This document shows, piece after piece, positions 28,726 through 36,965 of a stretch of DNA of 64,000 bases. The position numbers were made by a program, and so were the translations under genes. Origin of the DNA: Flammeovirga aprica JL-4. Lineage in GTDB: Bacteria > Bacteroidota > Bacteroidia > Cytophagales > Flammeovirgaceae. Positions within the stretch are counted from its first letter, which is position 1, and each line of letters starts with the position of its first letter. The stretch is from positions 1-64,000 of the forward strand of contig NZ_JABANE010000046.1 of NCBI RefSeq assembly GCF_012844305.1, read 5' to 3'. The notes beneath the pieces are model-generated. The model was not told where the DNA came from. It worked only from the letters and a program-made list of their open reading frames with translations, and ran no database searches.

Positions 28726-28755
28726 AATCCTATCTAAAAAAGATAGGATTTTTTT
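28726..28755. terminator. Bidirectional intrinsic terminator
   Basis: Perfect 10-bp stem AATCCTATCT / AGATAGGATT with TTTTT on the right and AAAAA on the left, so it can terminate both strands. On the minus strand it lies about 220 bases after ahpC. Confidence 0.8.
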
Positions 28756-28978
28756 GTTAAGTACTAAGTCAAAAATAAATCATAGTTAATTCTAATTTAT
28801 TTTTTGTGAGAACAACGCTAAAAAACGTATTAATAGTGGTTCTATTAAAAGTTTTTTGAAGGAAGTAATCGCAAAACAATAAATAGAATTAGTATTAGAT
28901 AATTTTGAATTTGTACTTAAAGCAAACTATTGTATAAATATAACTAATGTTTTAAAGCTAGGGTGCGTATGCATATTT

Positions 28979-29542
28979 TTAGATCAATCCTACAAGATCG
29001 ATGCTTGGTTTCAATGTATCATTCCCTTCTTTCCATTTTGCTGGGCAAACTTCAGCAGGATTTTCAGCCACAAATTGAAGTGCTTTCAATTTTCTCAATA
29101 ACTCCTCAGCGTTTCTTCCTACATTACCAGCAACAACTTCATAAGAAACGATTTCACCTTCAGGATTCACAATGAAAGTACCTCTTTCCGCCATTCCATC
29201 TTCTTCAATCATTACTTCAAAACCTCTTGAAAGTACCCCTGTTGGGTCTGCAAGCATTGGGTAGTTGATTTTTTTGATTGTTTCAGAAGTGTCGTGCCAT
29301 GCTTTGTGCACAAAGTGAGTATCTGTAGAAACAGAGTAAATTTCAGTACCAGTAGCTTTGAAATCTTCATAAAGGTTAGCAAGGTCTTCTAGTTCCGTAG
29401 GACATACAAAAGTGAAGTCGGCAGGGTAGAAGAAGAATATGGACCATTTCCCTAAAATATCTTCTTTAGTAACTGTTTTGAAGTCGTTGTTTTCGAAAGA
29501 TTGTACTTTAAAATCTACTACTTGTTTTCCGATTTGTGACAT
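28979..29542 (-). CDS. ahpC: Alkyl hydroperoxide reductase C (2-Cys peroxiredoxin)
   Basis: 187 residues, exactly the usual AhpC length. Peroxidatic Cys47 lies in FFYPADFTFVCPTE and resolving Cys166 in EVCPAKWKEG. It reduces H2O2 and organic hydroperoxides in the cytoplasm, normally recharged by AhpF or a thioredoxin system. No ahpF is adjacent in this window. It is divergent from the sulfatase at 29831 and looks like a core gene between accessory blocks. The start at 29542 gives the canonical MSQIGKQV N-terminus. Confidence 0.97.
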   Translation of the reverse strand: MSQIGKQVVDFKVQSFENNDFKTVTKEDILGKWSIFFFYPADFTFVCPTELEDLANLYEDFKATGTEIYSVSTDTHFVHKAWHDTSETIKKINYPMLADPTGVLSRGFEVMIEEDGMAERGTFIVNPEGEIVSYEVVAGNVGRNAEELLRKLKALQFVAENPAEVCPAKWKEGNDTLKPSIDLVGLI

Positions 29543-29830
29543 AGTGTATCTATTTTTTGATTGATGTTTGTTATCTGTTTAACTCAACCGCTTTCCGATT
29601 GATTACGATACAAACATACGGCGGGATTGGGTATTTGTAAAATTGATTGTTTTTATATTAATATAGATTTTGATGATACGCAGGCTTGTATTTCAATTCA
29701 TCTTTAGGAAAAATTTAAAATCGAATAATTTGCCACCATTCATTTGAAGAATACACCTCCTTTTCAAAGGTGAGAATTTATTATTTTTGACCTCGAAGTG
29801 ATACTTAATGACTACAAACTCTTAAAAGAA
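29543..29830. promoter_or_regulatory. Divergent intergenic region, ahpC / sulfatase B
   Basis: 288 bases holding both promoters. A hairpin CACCT-CCTTTTCA-AGGTG at about 29755-29773 is followed by A/T-rich sequence. The last 30 bases before the sulfatase ATG resemble those before copy A (ending AAAGAAATGAAAT in both). No OxyR-type operator could be recognised. Confidence 0.45.
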
Positions 29831-31699
29831 ATGAAATTGAATTACAAAGGACTGTTTTTACTCTTGGTAATCTGTATTCAAGCCAATGTATTTGCACAGC
29901 AAAAACGTCCTAATATTGTTTGGATTACATCTGAAGACAACTCCGCCAATTGGTATAGATTATATAATCCTGAACATGGAGCACCCATGCCTAATGTTGA
30001 AAAATTAGCAGAAGGTGGATTGGTGTTTAATCATGCTTATTCTAATGCTCCTGTATGTTCGGCAGCAAGAAGTACAATTATCTCTGGTGTTTACGCTCCA
30101 AAAACAGGCGTACATTTCCACCGTCCTCAGCAAAAAGTACATATGCCTCAGGGGTTGAAAATGTTCCCTAAATATTTAAGAGAAGCGGGTTATTATACCA
30201 CAAACAACAGCAAGCAGGATTATAATTTTACAAAAGAGGAAGTAAAAGGGGTATGGGACGAAAGTTCAAAGAAGGCTACTTTTAGAAATAGAAAACCGGA
30301 TCAACCTTTCTTTCATGTTCAAAATTTTTATGACACGCATGAAAGTCAGATGTTTGGCCCTTTGAAATCACATGTAGAAGATATTAGTGCTACCGCCAAC
30401 GTTGAATTATTTCCTTATCATCCAGATACGCCACTATTTAGAGAGAAGCATGCACAGTACATCTCATTGAACCATCATGTAGATAAAAAAATTGGCAGTA
30501 TTGTGAAGCAATTGGAAGAGGACGGTTTGTTGGATGATACGTTTATTTTTCATTATGGTGATCATGGAGGGGTACTTCCTGGGGGAAAAGGATATGCACA
30601 CAATGATGGCTTGCAAGTGGCTATGGTTGTCTATGTTCCTGAAAACTGGAAACATTTAGCTCCTGCACCAAAAGGATCACGAATTGATGGTTTTGTGGAA
30701 TTTATTGATTTGTCGGCAACAGTATTGAATCTTGCAGGACTTCCAATTCCAGAACAGATTGATGGTCAGCCGTTTTTAGGTGATAATGTGAAATTAGAAG
30801 AACTGAACAAAAGAGATGAGGCTTTTGGTTATGCAGACCGTTTTGATGAAAAATATGATATGGTGCGTTTTCTACGCAAAGGAAAGTTCAGTTACTGGAG
30901 AAGCTATCAGCCGTTTAATTTTGATGGATTGCATAATTTCTACCGTTACAAGCAACCGGCTTTCAGAGAATGGAGAGACATGGCAAAGAAAGGAGAATTA
31001 GATGAAGTTCAAGAGGCTTTCTATAGAGCACGTTTGCCTGAGCAATTGTATGATTTAGAAAATGATCCGCACGAAGTGAATAATTTAGCTAATGATCCTG
31101 CTTATAAGAAGGTGTTATTGGAAATGAGAAAAATAATGCAAGACAGAGTAAAAGGAATGCCCGATCTTTCTTTCTTCCCCGAGCCTACTTTCTTGAAATT
31201 AAGCAGTGGTGATGGCGTAGCATTTGGTAAAGAAAATAAAGCTCAAATTAATAAGTTGATAGATCTTGCCGATGTGCAACTTCTACCGTATAAAAAGGCG
31301 AAAAAGAAGATCCAAAAGGCGTTAGCTTCAGAAGAAGCAATGGAACGTTACTGGGCTTTGATCAATTGCAGTGCATATGGAAAAGAGGCATCCGAGTTCT
31401 ATGACATAGCAAAACAAATGGCTGTACAAGACCCTGACTTATTGGTACGTACTCGTGCTACAGAGTTTTTAGGGCTGACTGATGCTGTTGATCCTAAACC
31501 TTTAATTCTTGATATTTTAGATCAATGTAAAGATCCAATAGAGACCAACTTTGTATTGAATACGGTGGTCTTGCTAGTTGATGCTAAAGGAATGAGGCTA
31601 GAATTGGAAACTATAGAAAAAGCAAAGTGGTCGAAGTTTGAAGGATTGGTTCCTCGCCGTGTAGAATATTTGGTCAATAAAGCGACAAAAAGTCTTTAG
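29831..31699 (+). CDS. S1-family sulfatase with C-terminal HEAT-like region (copy B)
   Basis: 622 residues from the ATG at 29831; an upstream GTG at 29798 was rejected by comparison with copy A. Signal peptide ends near FAQ. Same architecture as 3479-5350: metal residues in ITSEDNSANW, maturation motif C-S-A-A-R, GDHGG, and a helical C-terminal region from ERYWALINC. The paralogues differ mostly by conservative changes (for example NFMDTHESK versus NFYDTHESQ), indicating a fairly recent duplication with both copies kept intact. It lies between ahpC and the agar locus, and a terminator follows. Whether the two copies attack different sulfate positions cannot be told from sequence. Confidence 0.9.
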   Translation: MKLNYKGLFLLLVICIQANVFAQQKRPNIVWITSEDNSANWYRLYNPEHGAPMPNVEKLAEGGLVFNHAYSNAPVCSAARSTIISGVYAPKTGVHFHRPQQKVHMPQGLKMFPKYLREAGYYTTNNSKQDYNFTKEEVKGVWDESSKKATFRNRKPDQPFFHVQNFYDTHESQMFGPLKSHVEDISATANVELFPYHPDTPLFREKHAQYISLNHHVDKKIGSIVKQLEEDGLLDDTFIFHYGDHGGVLPGGKGYAHNDGLQVAMVVYVPENWKHLAPAPKGSRIDGFVEFIDLSATVLNLAGLPIPEQIDGQPFLGDNVKLEELNKRDEAFGYADRFDEKYDMVRFLRKGKFSYWRSYQPFNFDGLHNFYRYKQPAFREWRDMAKKGELDEVQEAFYRARLPEQLYDLENDPHEVNNLANDPAYKKVLLEMRKIMQDRVKGMPDLSFFPEPTFLKLSSGDGVAFGKENKAQINKLIDLADVQLLPYKKAKKKIQKALASEEAMERYWALINCSAYGKEASEFYDIAKQMAVQDPDLLVRTRATEFLGLTDAVDPKPLILDILDQCKDPIETNFVLNTVVLLVDAKGMRLELETIEKAKWSKFEGLVPRRVEYLVNKATKSL

Positions 31700-32108
31700 T
31701 CAGTTATGCAATTTGTTCTTCTGCAGTCTTATAATTTGAATGATGAGACTGCAGAAGGATTTTTCATTAGTTAACAATTCTAAATAATGTCTAGCTGACC
31801 TTAAGCCATGATTCACTGTAAAATGTGAGCTATAAAGCAATTTATTAAATTCAAACACGCTCTTATAAACTATTGATACAGTTTATTTTATGTGAAATTA
31901 TTTCTTGAAAAAAGGGGGTAAATAGGAAAACGTACACATTTGATAGATTTATGTGAAGAAATGAGCAGTTTTATTTGTAATATGAATTCTGTTAAAATTT
32001 AACACTATTAAAGACTACAGCGCTCTTTTTTGGAATAAATTCTGTAACATTAAACAGTATCCGACAAAGACTTTAAACCGAAATAAATAGCAATTAAAAT
32101 TATCCGCA
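31700..32108. other. Intergenic region after sulfatase B
   Basis: 409 bases. Apart from the terminator at 31718-31764 nothing was recognised; the promoter for the small membrane protein is expected in the right half. Confidence 0.4.
31718..31764 (+). terminator. Intrinsic terminator after sulfatase B
   Basis: Perfect 12-bp stem CTTCTGCAGTCT / AGACTGCAGAAG with a 16-base loop, followed by GATTTTT, 18 bp after the stop codon. Confidence 0.85.
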
Positions 32109-32432
32109 ATGTTAATCTGGTCCGGTAGAGGAATCCTCTCCATATTCGTTTTTATAGGAAGTATAATTCTTCTTACACTCGCATTACCACAATCTATTGA
32201 AACAGACTACAAAATAGTATTGAGCCTAATTATCACAGCCCTTTTTTCTGGAATTATGGGTAAAAGATGGAACAAATCTGAAGAACATGTAGTGCATGAT
32301 AAAGTGACAGGTAAAAAGGTGATTATCAGAAATATGATTCATACTTTCTTCTGGATCAAAATGCAATACTGGGGACTTATTTTTGGTGTGATGGGTGTCT
32401 CTCTCTTCGTTACAAAGGCATTGGAATTATAA
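32109..32432 (+). CDS. Small membrane protein of unknown function
   Basis: 107 residues, not recognised. Hydrophobic segments lie at about 9-28 (ILSIFVFIGSIILLTLAL), 36-52 (YKIVLSLIITALFSGIM) and 83-104 (YWGLIFGVMGVSLFVTKAL), separated by a basic, polar loop with GKRWNKSEEHVVHDKVTGKK. This suggests a three-TM inner-membrane protein. It has its own terminator at 32436 and faces the convergent GH86 gene. It appears independent of the polysaccharide locus. Confidence 0.7.
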   Translation: MLIWSGRGILSIFVFIGSIILLTLALPQSIETDYKIVLSLIITALFSGIMGKRWNKSEEHVVHDKVTGKKVIIRNMIHTFFWIKMQYWGLIFGVMGVSLFVTKALEL

Positions 32433-32435
32433 AAC

Positions 32436-32474
32436 AAAGTCGTTGCGATTACTAAAAACCACAACGACTTTTCT
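32436..32474 (+). terminator. Terminator between convergent genes
   Basis: Perfect 10-bp stem AAAGTCGTTG / CAACGACTTT, 16-base loop, T-rich tail. It lies 3 bp after the small membrane protein gene and 20 bp before the GH86 stop codon on the other strand. Confidence 0.75.
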
Positions 32475-32493
32475 GATGAAAATGAAAATATCT

Positions 32494-34443
32494 TTACTTC
32501 ACTACTTCTTTCTTTTGTATTACTTTTAAAGCAACACTACTCACATGACCACCGCTATCGGGGTAAGTGATTTCAATTTTATTTTTCTTCTTGATGCTAT
32601 CCTTTGGAACATCGACAGTGATAAGCGTAAAAAACTGTGCTCTAAGATTTTGAGATTGTCCTTGGATTTCCTTGGTATATTGTAACGGTTTTCCATTGAT
32701 TGTTACTTTAGGAAATGCAGTAGTTTGGTGCGGTCTTCCCATACCAATACGGAGTTCTACTTGAGCGATACCTTCTGTATTAATACCATTTAAATCATAA
32801 ACCATTTTTTTGTCGGCTTTGATTTCCTTTAAAATCTGATCCGAGTAATATTTTTGTTCAGCCACCTCTTTTATCAGATCAGCATCTTGCTTCAATTCAA
32901 GTTTAATAATAGCCGTTGCTTCGCTTTTAAGTTCTAATTCCTCCTGAAAAGAAATAGATGAATTGCTCAACGTAGGCTGATGCTCTTTCAGGTATAATTG
33001 TTTGACACTAACCGCTTTGATTTGCTCTTCTTTGATTCCTAATGTATTAAGGTGTACATTCTGCTTGCTTCTTTTAAGATTACTCACAATCACATACACA
33101 GTTTTACCGTCTTTGTATGCGTCGGTTAAAAGGTTTGCATTTGGCGTAGTAGTTTGTAGTCTCTTGCCTTTAACTTCAGACCAAAGCTCATAAAATTTGA
33201 TTTGCTCCGTGAAAACCCACTTTTTACTCTCACCTTCCAATTCAAACTCTTGTCTCAATAATCTCCATGGATAAGGATTCTTTTTACGTCCCCATTCCGC
33301 TTTCGGAATCATAAAAGGTATCGCTTTCAGAATATGATCCGGACGTTGCATAAACTGCATCATCATAGGGCTCATTGATTTCATAAAATCCCAATCTCTT
33401 TCTGCAAACCAAGGTTTCCACTCAGTAGAGTGATCGCGCCCGCCATATTCAGAAATCAATAGTGGAATCACCTTTCCATATTTTGCTAAGCTGTAAGCCT
33501 CCATCATATCCAAAGTCGCCTCAATACGTCCACCTGTATAGTTGATAGGACCGTCAAAAGTACTAGGATCGTTGTCACCTAAGTGATGCTTGTTGAAATC
33601 ATAAAGGTGAATCGAGATAAAGTCCATATGCTCTCCTGACATATCATAGAAGAGTTTCATGCGTTCATTCCATTGCTCAAAATTACGGTCATCAAAAAAC
33701 GGAAAAGCGGCTGTATATCCACCAATCATCACATCTTTATTATGTTTTTTAAAAGCAACGGAAGCATCATTGTGAAACTGGAAAATCTCTTTCACTGGTT
33801 TTCTGTCACTTTCTTCTTTTACTCCATCAATCAATTCATAAAGTGGCTCATTGATCACCTCTACATATTTTGGCCTTAAAGGTCCTTTTGTAACGGGTTC
33901 TCCTTCATTTCTATAAAACTCATTGATAAACTGTCCCATAAAATCACCAATAGCGTCACCACCTTGAATGTTCCATGCATTTTCTGGATCTTTTTCGTTA
34001 GAAGAATGCCCAGTCCAGAAATAGTGCACTTGTCCGCCTGCCATTTCATCCACATGCGATTCATACTGATGCGTATTTTTTCCCTTCTTTCCGTAGATAT
34101 TCAGCCTATATTTCTTTCCTGCTTTTTTCATATAGTCAGGATCAACATATCCTTTCTTCTCAGGATTTTCTGTAGAACGGTGCATCACTCCACCCATGAT
34201 CCCATTATTTCTGCCCAAATACACATCAAGATCATTAATAATGTAATGCTGTAATGAATCAAGGCCCTGGAAGTCGTTTTCCATTTGAGTGGAATGCAAT
34301 ACGATATATTTCTTTCTATCGAATTCAGCATACTCACTCACTGAATATTTAGTGTCCATCATGACTTTCACCTCTGTCGATTGCCCAATTGAAAAAAGAG
34401 GGAGCATAATAAAGAGAATGAAAAGGATTTTTGAAGCTTTCAT
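32494..34443 (-). CDS. GH86 beta-agarase/beta-porphyranase without T9SS tail
   Basis: 649 residues, signal peptide ending near SIGQ. Family GH86 cleaves internal beta-1,4 bonds of agarose or porphyran with retention. The TIM-barrel acid/base Glu199 lies in YVEVINEPLYE, and the nucleophile Glu332 in LLISEYGGRDHS. Other family blocks are YLGRNNGIMGG, HLYDFNKHH and MMQFMQRPDHILKAIPF. The C-terminal third is beta-sandwich (LRIGMGRPHQTTAFPKVTING). Unlike the GH86 at 55345 it ends without a sorting domain, so it is predicted periplasmic, or surface-attached by another route. Agarase and porphyranase specificities cannot be separated by eye. It is transcribed away from the main operon, with a MITE-like repeat just upstream. 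Confidence 0.9.
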   Translation of the reverse strand: MKASKILFILFIMLPLFSIGQSTEVKVMMDTKYSVSEYAEFDRKKYIVLHSTQMENDFQGLDSLQHYIINDLDVYLGRNNGIMGGVMHRSTENPEKKGYVDPDYMKKAGKKYRLNIYGKKGKNTHQYESHVDEMAGGQVHYFWTGHSSNEKDPENAWNIQGGDAIGDFMGQFINEFYRNEGEPVTKGPLRPKYVEVINEPLYELIDGVKEESDRKPVKEIFQFHNDASVAFKKHNKDVMIGGYTAAFPFFDDRNFEQWNERMKLFYDMSGEHMDFISIHLYDFNKHHLGDNDPSTFDGPINYTGGRIEATLDMMEAYSLAKYGKVIPLLISEYGGRDHSTEWKPWFAERDWDFMKSMSPMMMQFMQRPDHILKAIPFMIPKAEWGRKKNPYPWRLLRQEFELEGESKKWVFTEQIKFYELWSEVKGKRLQTTTPNANLLTDAYKDGKTVYVIVSNLKRSKQNVHLNTLGIKEEQIKAVSVKQLYLKEHQPTLSNSSISFQEELELKSEATAIIKLELKQDADLIKEVAEQKYYSDQILKEIKADKKMVYDLNGINTEGIAQVELRIGMGRPHQTTAFPKVTINGKPLQYTKEIQGQSQNLRAQFFTLITVDVPKDSIKKKNKIEITYPDSGGHVSSVALKVIQKKEVVK

Positions 34444-35005
34444 GTCATTTCATTTATAGTAGTCCGAAAAGTCTAGTTTCGAAAGTAAAAAAACAGATAC
34501 AGGGCTAGAAGTAATATAATAATCTGTTGAGTTGGAATCTATTGAAATACCATAGTTTTTTGCGGGTGTTCAGATTTTGTCTAGTAGTTTCTTGGGAATT
34601 ACAGTCAGAAAAAATAGCTGTTTACGAGAGGGAAAGGGAAGAGTTAAGAATGAAGAGAAGTGGTTCGTGTTGTGGTGCGTGGACGGACACTTACAGTCTA
34701 CTTCCAATTTTTGGTAAAATACACTTTGAGTACTTGGAAAGAAGTAAAGAAATGTTTTTTAGGGAAGAGTAAAGAGGGAAGAATGAAAAAAAAATGGGCC
34801 GCCTTGTAGTTCTAAAAGTTTTTTTATGGTGGTTCGGTGGACGTTGCAATGCAACATCCCTACAACGAAAGGTATCCATTATAAATGATATTCTACCAAA
34901 AATGTAGAGATGTTATATTACAATTTTTAATGAACAGTAAAAACGACCTTACAGGCCACAACACGAACCACTTCTCTTAACTCTTAATTCTTAACTCTTA
35001 AAAAA
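34444..35005. other. Intergenic region containing MITE-like element
   Basis: 562 bases between the GH86 start and the stop of the TPR regulator, mostly occupied by the repeat at 34641-35000. Short ORFs here come from the repeat (they share RDVALQRPPNH with one at 55109) and are discounted. The GH86 promoter should lie in 34444-34640. Confidence 0.55.
34641..35000. repeat. MITE-like element with terminal inverted repeats, family 3, copy 1
   Basis: An exact 21-bp terminal inverted repeat occurs at 34655-34675 and 34956-34976 (starting GAGAAGTGGTTCGTG). It is extended outward by imperfect GAGTTAAGAATGAA-type sequence. Internally there is a GGACGTTGCAATGCAAC palindrome at 34843-34855. The second copy at 55062-55290 has the same inner palindrome and related ends. 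No transposase inside. Confidence 0.8.
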
Positions 35006-36691
35006 CTATCCAATATTAGAAATAAACTCTTCCAAGTTATCCTGTCTGGACAGCCCTAGCTTCTTGCGCAACCTATATCTTGTGGTGTGTACAGACTCAG
35101 TAGAGATGCCTAATAGTTTTGCCATGCCTTTACTATCAAAATTCAGTTTGATCAATGCACAGATTTTCTGGTCCCCTTGCGTGAGTTTAGGGAATTTCTC
35201 ATGGAGCTCCTTATAGAAGTTGCCATTTACTTCTACAAAACGAGCTTCAAACTCTTTCCAGTTGTTATTGGTGTTGAGGTTGATTTTTTTAGAAAGCTTA
35301 TTGATTTGGTTGGCATCAGGATCTTTTTTCAATTCCGTCAATTCCTTTTTAATATCAGCAAGCGTTTCTTCATGTTGAATAATTTGAAGCACAGAGGCAG
35401 TGAGTTCCTTATTCTTGATTTCAAGTACCTCTTTGATTTTCTCTTCCTCCATTTTTTGTTTCTCAATAAAGAACTTTTTGTCAGCCTTATATTTATTGCG
35501 AAGGTTTCTATATACAAAAAATACAACGAGCACTAAAGCAGTGATCGTAATGTAGAATATAATATTTCTAAGGTAATTGATTTTACTTTCCTGTTTCAGT
35601 CTTTCCAGTTCTTGTTCTCTCAATACCTCTTGCTGATGTTCCTGTTCCTTTCTGTATTGATCCTTGATTTCAAGAAACTTTTTATTGGTGTTGCTTCTAC
35701 TGCCGTATTGTTTTTCGTTAAGTTGCTTTGACTTTAGAAGGTACTCATAGGCTTCCTTTGTTTTGCCCATTTGCAATTTCACCTTTGACAGCTCATTATT
35801 TATGATAGGAAGGAGGTCAGAGTGGCTTTTATGTTGTGTTCCTGCTTGAAGAGCACTGTGGTAATACTTTTCACTTTCTTTGAGTTGCCCTTTTTTCTTA
35901 TAAACATTACCAATAAAATAATGGAAGATGACAAGGTAACTGTGTTGGTATCTCGTAAAGAAATTATCTAAAGGAAGAAGACGTTCCAATGCTTTATTAT
36001 ATTCCTCATCTTCATATAATAAATAAACGTACTCCGCCTCTATAAAACTGTTATCATTTCTTTCTTGATTGACTTCAATAATATTTTTCTTTTCAAGGAT
36101 ACAAGTATCAAGGTAGGCACGTGCCTGTTCTATGTCTCCGCTTTTCCTTGCAATCGTTGCTTTTGCATAATAATTATCGACTAAAATATAGCGGTCGATA
36201 CTTTTATTTTGCTTGAGGATTGAAATGGCCTGATCGAAATATTCATTAGAGAGTTTGTTACGTTCATAAAAACTATAGAGCCAGCCAAGCCCATTATAGA
36301 TATGTACTCTCAAAAGATCATCCTCTAATTGATTGGCCAGAGAGAGTGCACTCCAGTATCCATCGTATGCATGACCGAAGCTGCCATTATGTGCATATAA
36401 ATAAGACAAACTTGTCAAGGATTTTACCCATAAAACACTGTCTTGAGTTTTTATAGATTCGGAAATTGCGTACTGATATAAAGAGATTGCACTGTCCGGT
36501 TGAAGGAATTTTAAGGCCTCTGCTTCTTGATAAATTTTTTGTGTAAAATTTACACTCAATTTTTCCTGAACACCCTCATTTTTATTCCCATCTTTTAAGG
36601 GGGAGGAATTGTTATTTTGAAAAACCCCACCAAAAATCGAAATTTTACCAATTAAAATTGTAAATAAAATAAGTAATATTTGTCTAGTCAT
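35006..36691 (-). CDS. TPR - transmembrane - LuxR-type HTH regulator of the agar locus
   Basis: 561 residues. Signal/anchor at the N-terminus (about 1-22); TPR-type helical repeats through about residue 340 (for example GHAYDGYWSALSLANQLEDD, shown partly, and FHYFIGNVYKKKGQLKESEKYYHSAL region); one TM helix near 375-395 (IIFYITITALVLVVFFVY); a coiled-coil stretch; and a C-terminal helix-turn-helix (LTQGDQKICALIKL, MAKLLGISTESVHTTRYRLR) of the LuxR/FixJ class. Such proteins are common Bacteroidota regulators in which periplasmic TPRs sense and a cytoplasmic HTH binds DNA. It is divergent from susC with 274 bp between, the standard position for a locus-specific regulator. It differs in type from the two kelch/SARP-like regulators in this window. 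Confidence 0.85.
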   Translation of the reverse strand: MTRQILLILFTILIGKISIFGGVFQNNNSSPLKDGNKNEGVQEKLSVNFTQKIYQEAEALKFLQPDSAISLYQYAISESIKTQDSVLWVKSLTSLSYLYAHNGSFGHAYDGYWSALSLANQLEDDLLRVHIYNGLGWLYSFYERNKLSNEYFDQAISILKQNKSIDRYILVDNYYAKATIARKSGDIEQARAYLDTCILEKKNIIEVNQERNDNSFIEAEYVYLLYEDEEYNKALERLLPLDNFFTRYQHSYLVIFHYFIGNVYKKKGQLKESEKYYHSALQAGTQHKSHSDLLPIINNELSKVKLQMGKTKEAYEYLLKSKQLNEKQYGSRSNTNKKFLEIKDQYRKEQEHQQEVLREQELERLKQESKINYLRNIIFYITITALVLVVFFVYRNLRNKYKADKKFFIEKQKMEEEKIKEVLEIKNKELTASVLQIIQHEETLADIKKELTELKKDPDANQINKLSKKINLNTNNNWKEFEARFVEVNGNFYKELHEKFPKLTQGDQKICALIKLNFDSKGMAKLLGISTESVHTTRYRLRKKLGLSRQDNLEEFISNIG

Positions 36692-36965
36692 AATTCATAA
36701 AAAGTAATGTTTCTGTAATAATTATATTATTGATAATAAGTTAGTTATGTATTATATGTTTAGAAAATTGTTGAGTTACGTTTACAATAAATTGCATTTG
36801 TACAGTTTTGATCTAGTCAAATATAGAGCAAATAAATTTATAAACTCCCATATTTGTTAAAGGTTTCGCAGACACTTATAATTTTTATTTAGCCAGTCGC
36901 AAATATTATTTGAAATGAAATGAAAAGCTGACTAGCTCTTTAATCTTTAATTAACTTTTACAAGT
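36692..36965. promoter_or_regulatory. Divergent promoter region, regulator / susC
   Basis: 274 AT-rich bases must hold the promoters for the regulator and the PUL operon. TGCATTTG near 36793 and CATATTTG near 36850 each differ by one base from the Bacteroidota -7 consensus TAnnTTTG, but neither has a clear -33 TTG at the right spacing. No operator palindrome was identified. Confidence 0.5.

Larger units (their letters stand above)
28272..28978. other. Intergenic region with two tandem terminator hairpins
   Basis: 707 bases between regulator B and the 3' end of ahpC. Two T-tailed hairpins (28685-28714 and 28726-28755) lie more than 400 bp after the regulator stop. No ORF of note occurs between; an unannotated short transcript ending at the first hairpin is possible. 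Confidence 0.45.

Noticed and set aside
34527..34879. Short ORFs upstream of the minus-strand GH86, and a similar one at 55109-55339
   Set aside because: They share RDVALQRPPNH only because both read through the family-3 repeat palindrome; composition is not protein-like.
36692..36965. Exact promoter call upstream of susC
   Set aside because: Several near matches to TAnnTTTG occur, but none has a convincing -33 partner; in AT-rich DNA these are expected by chance.
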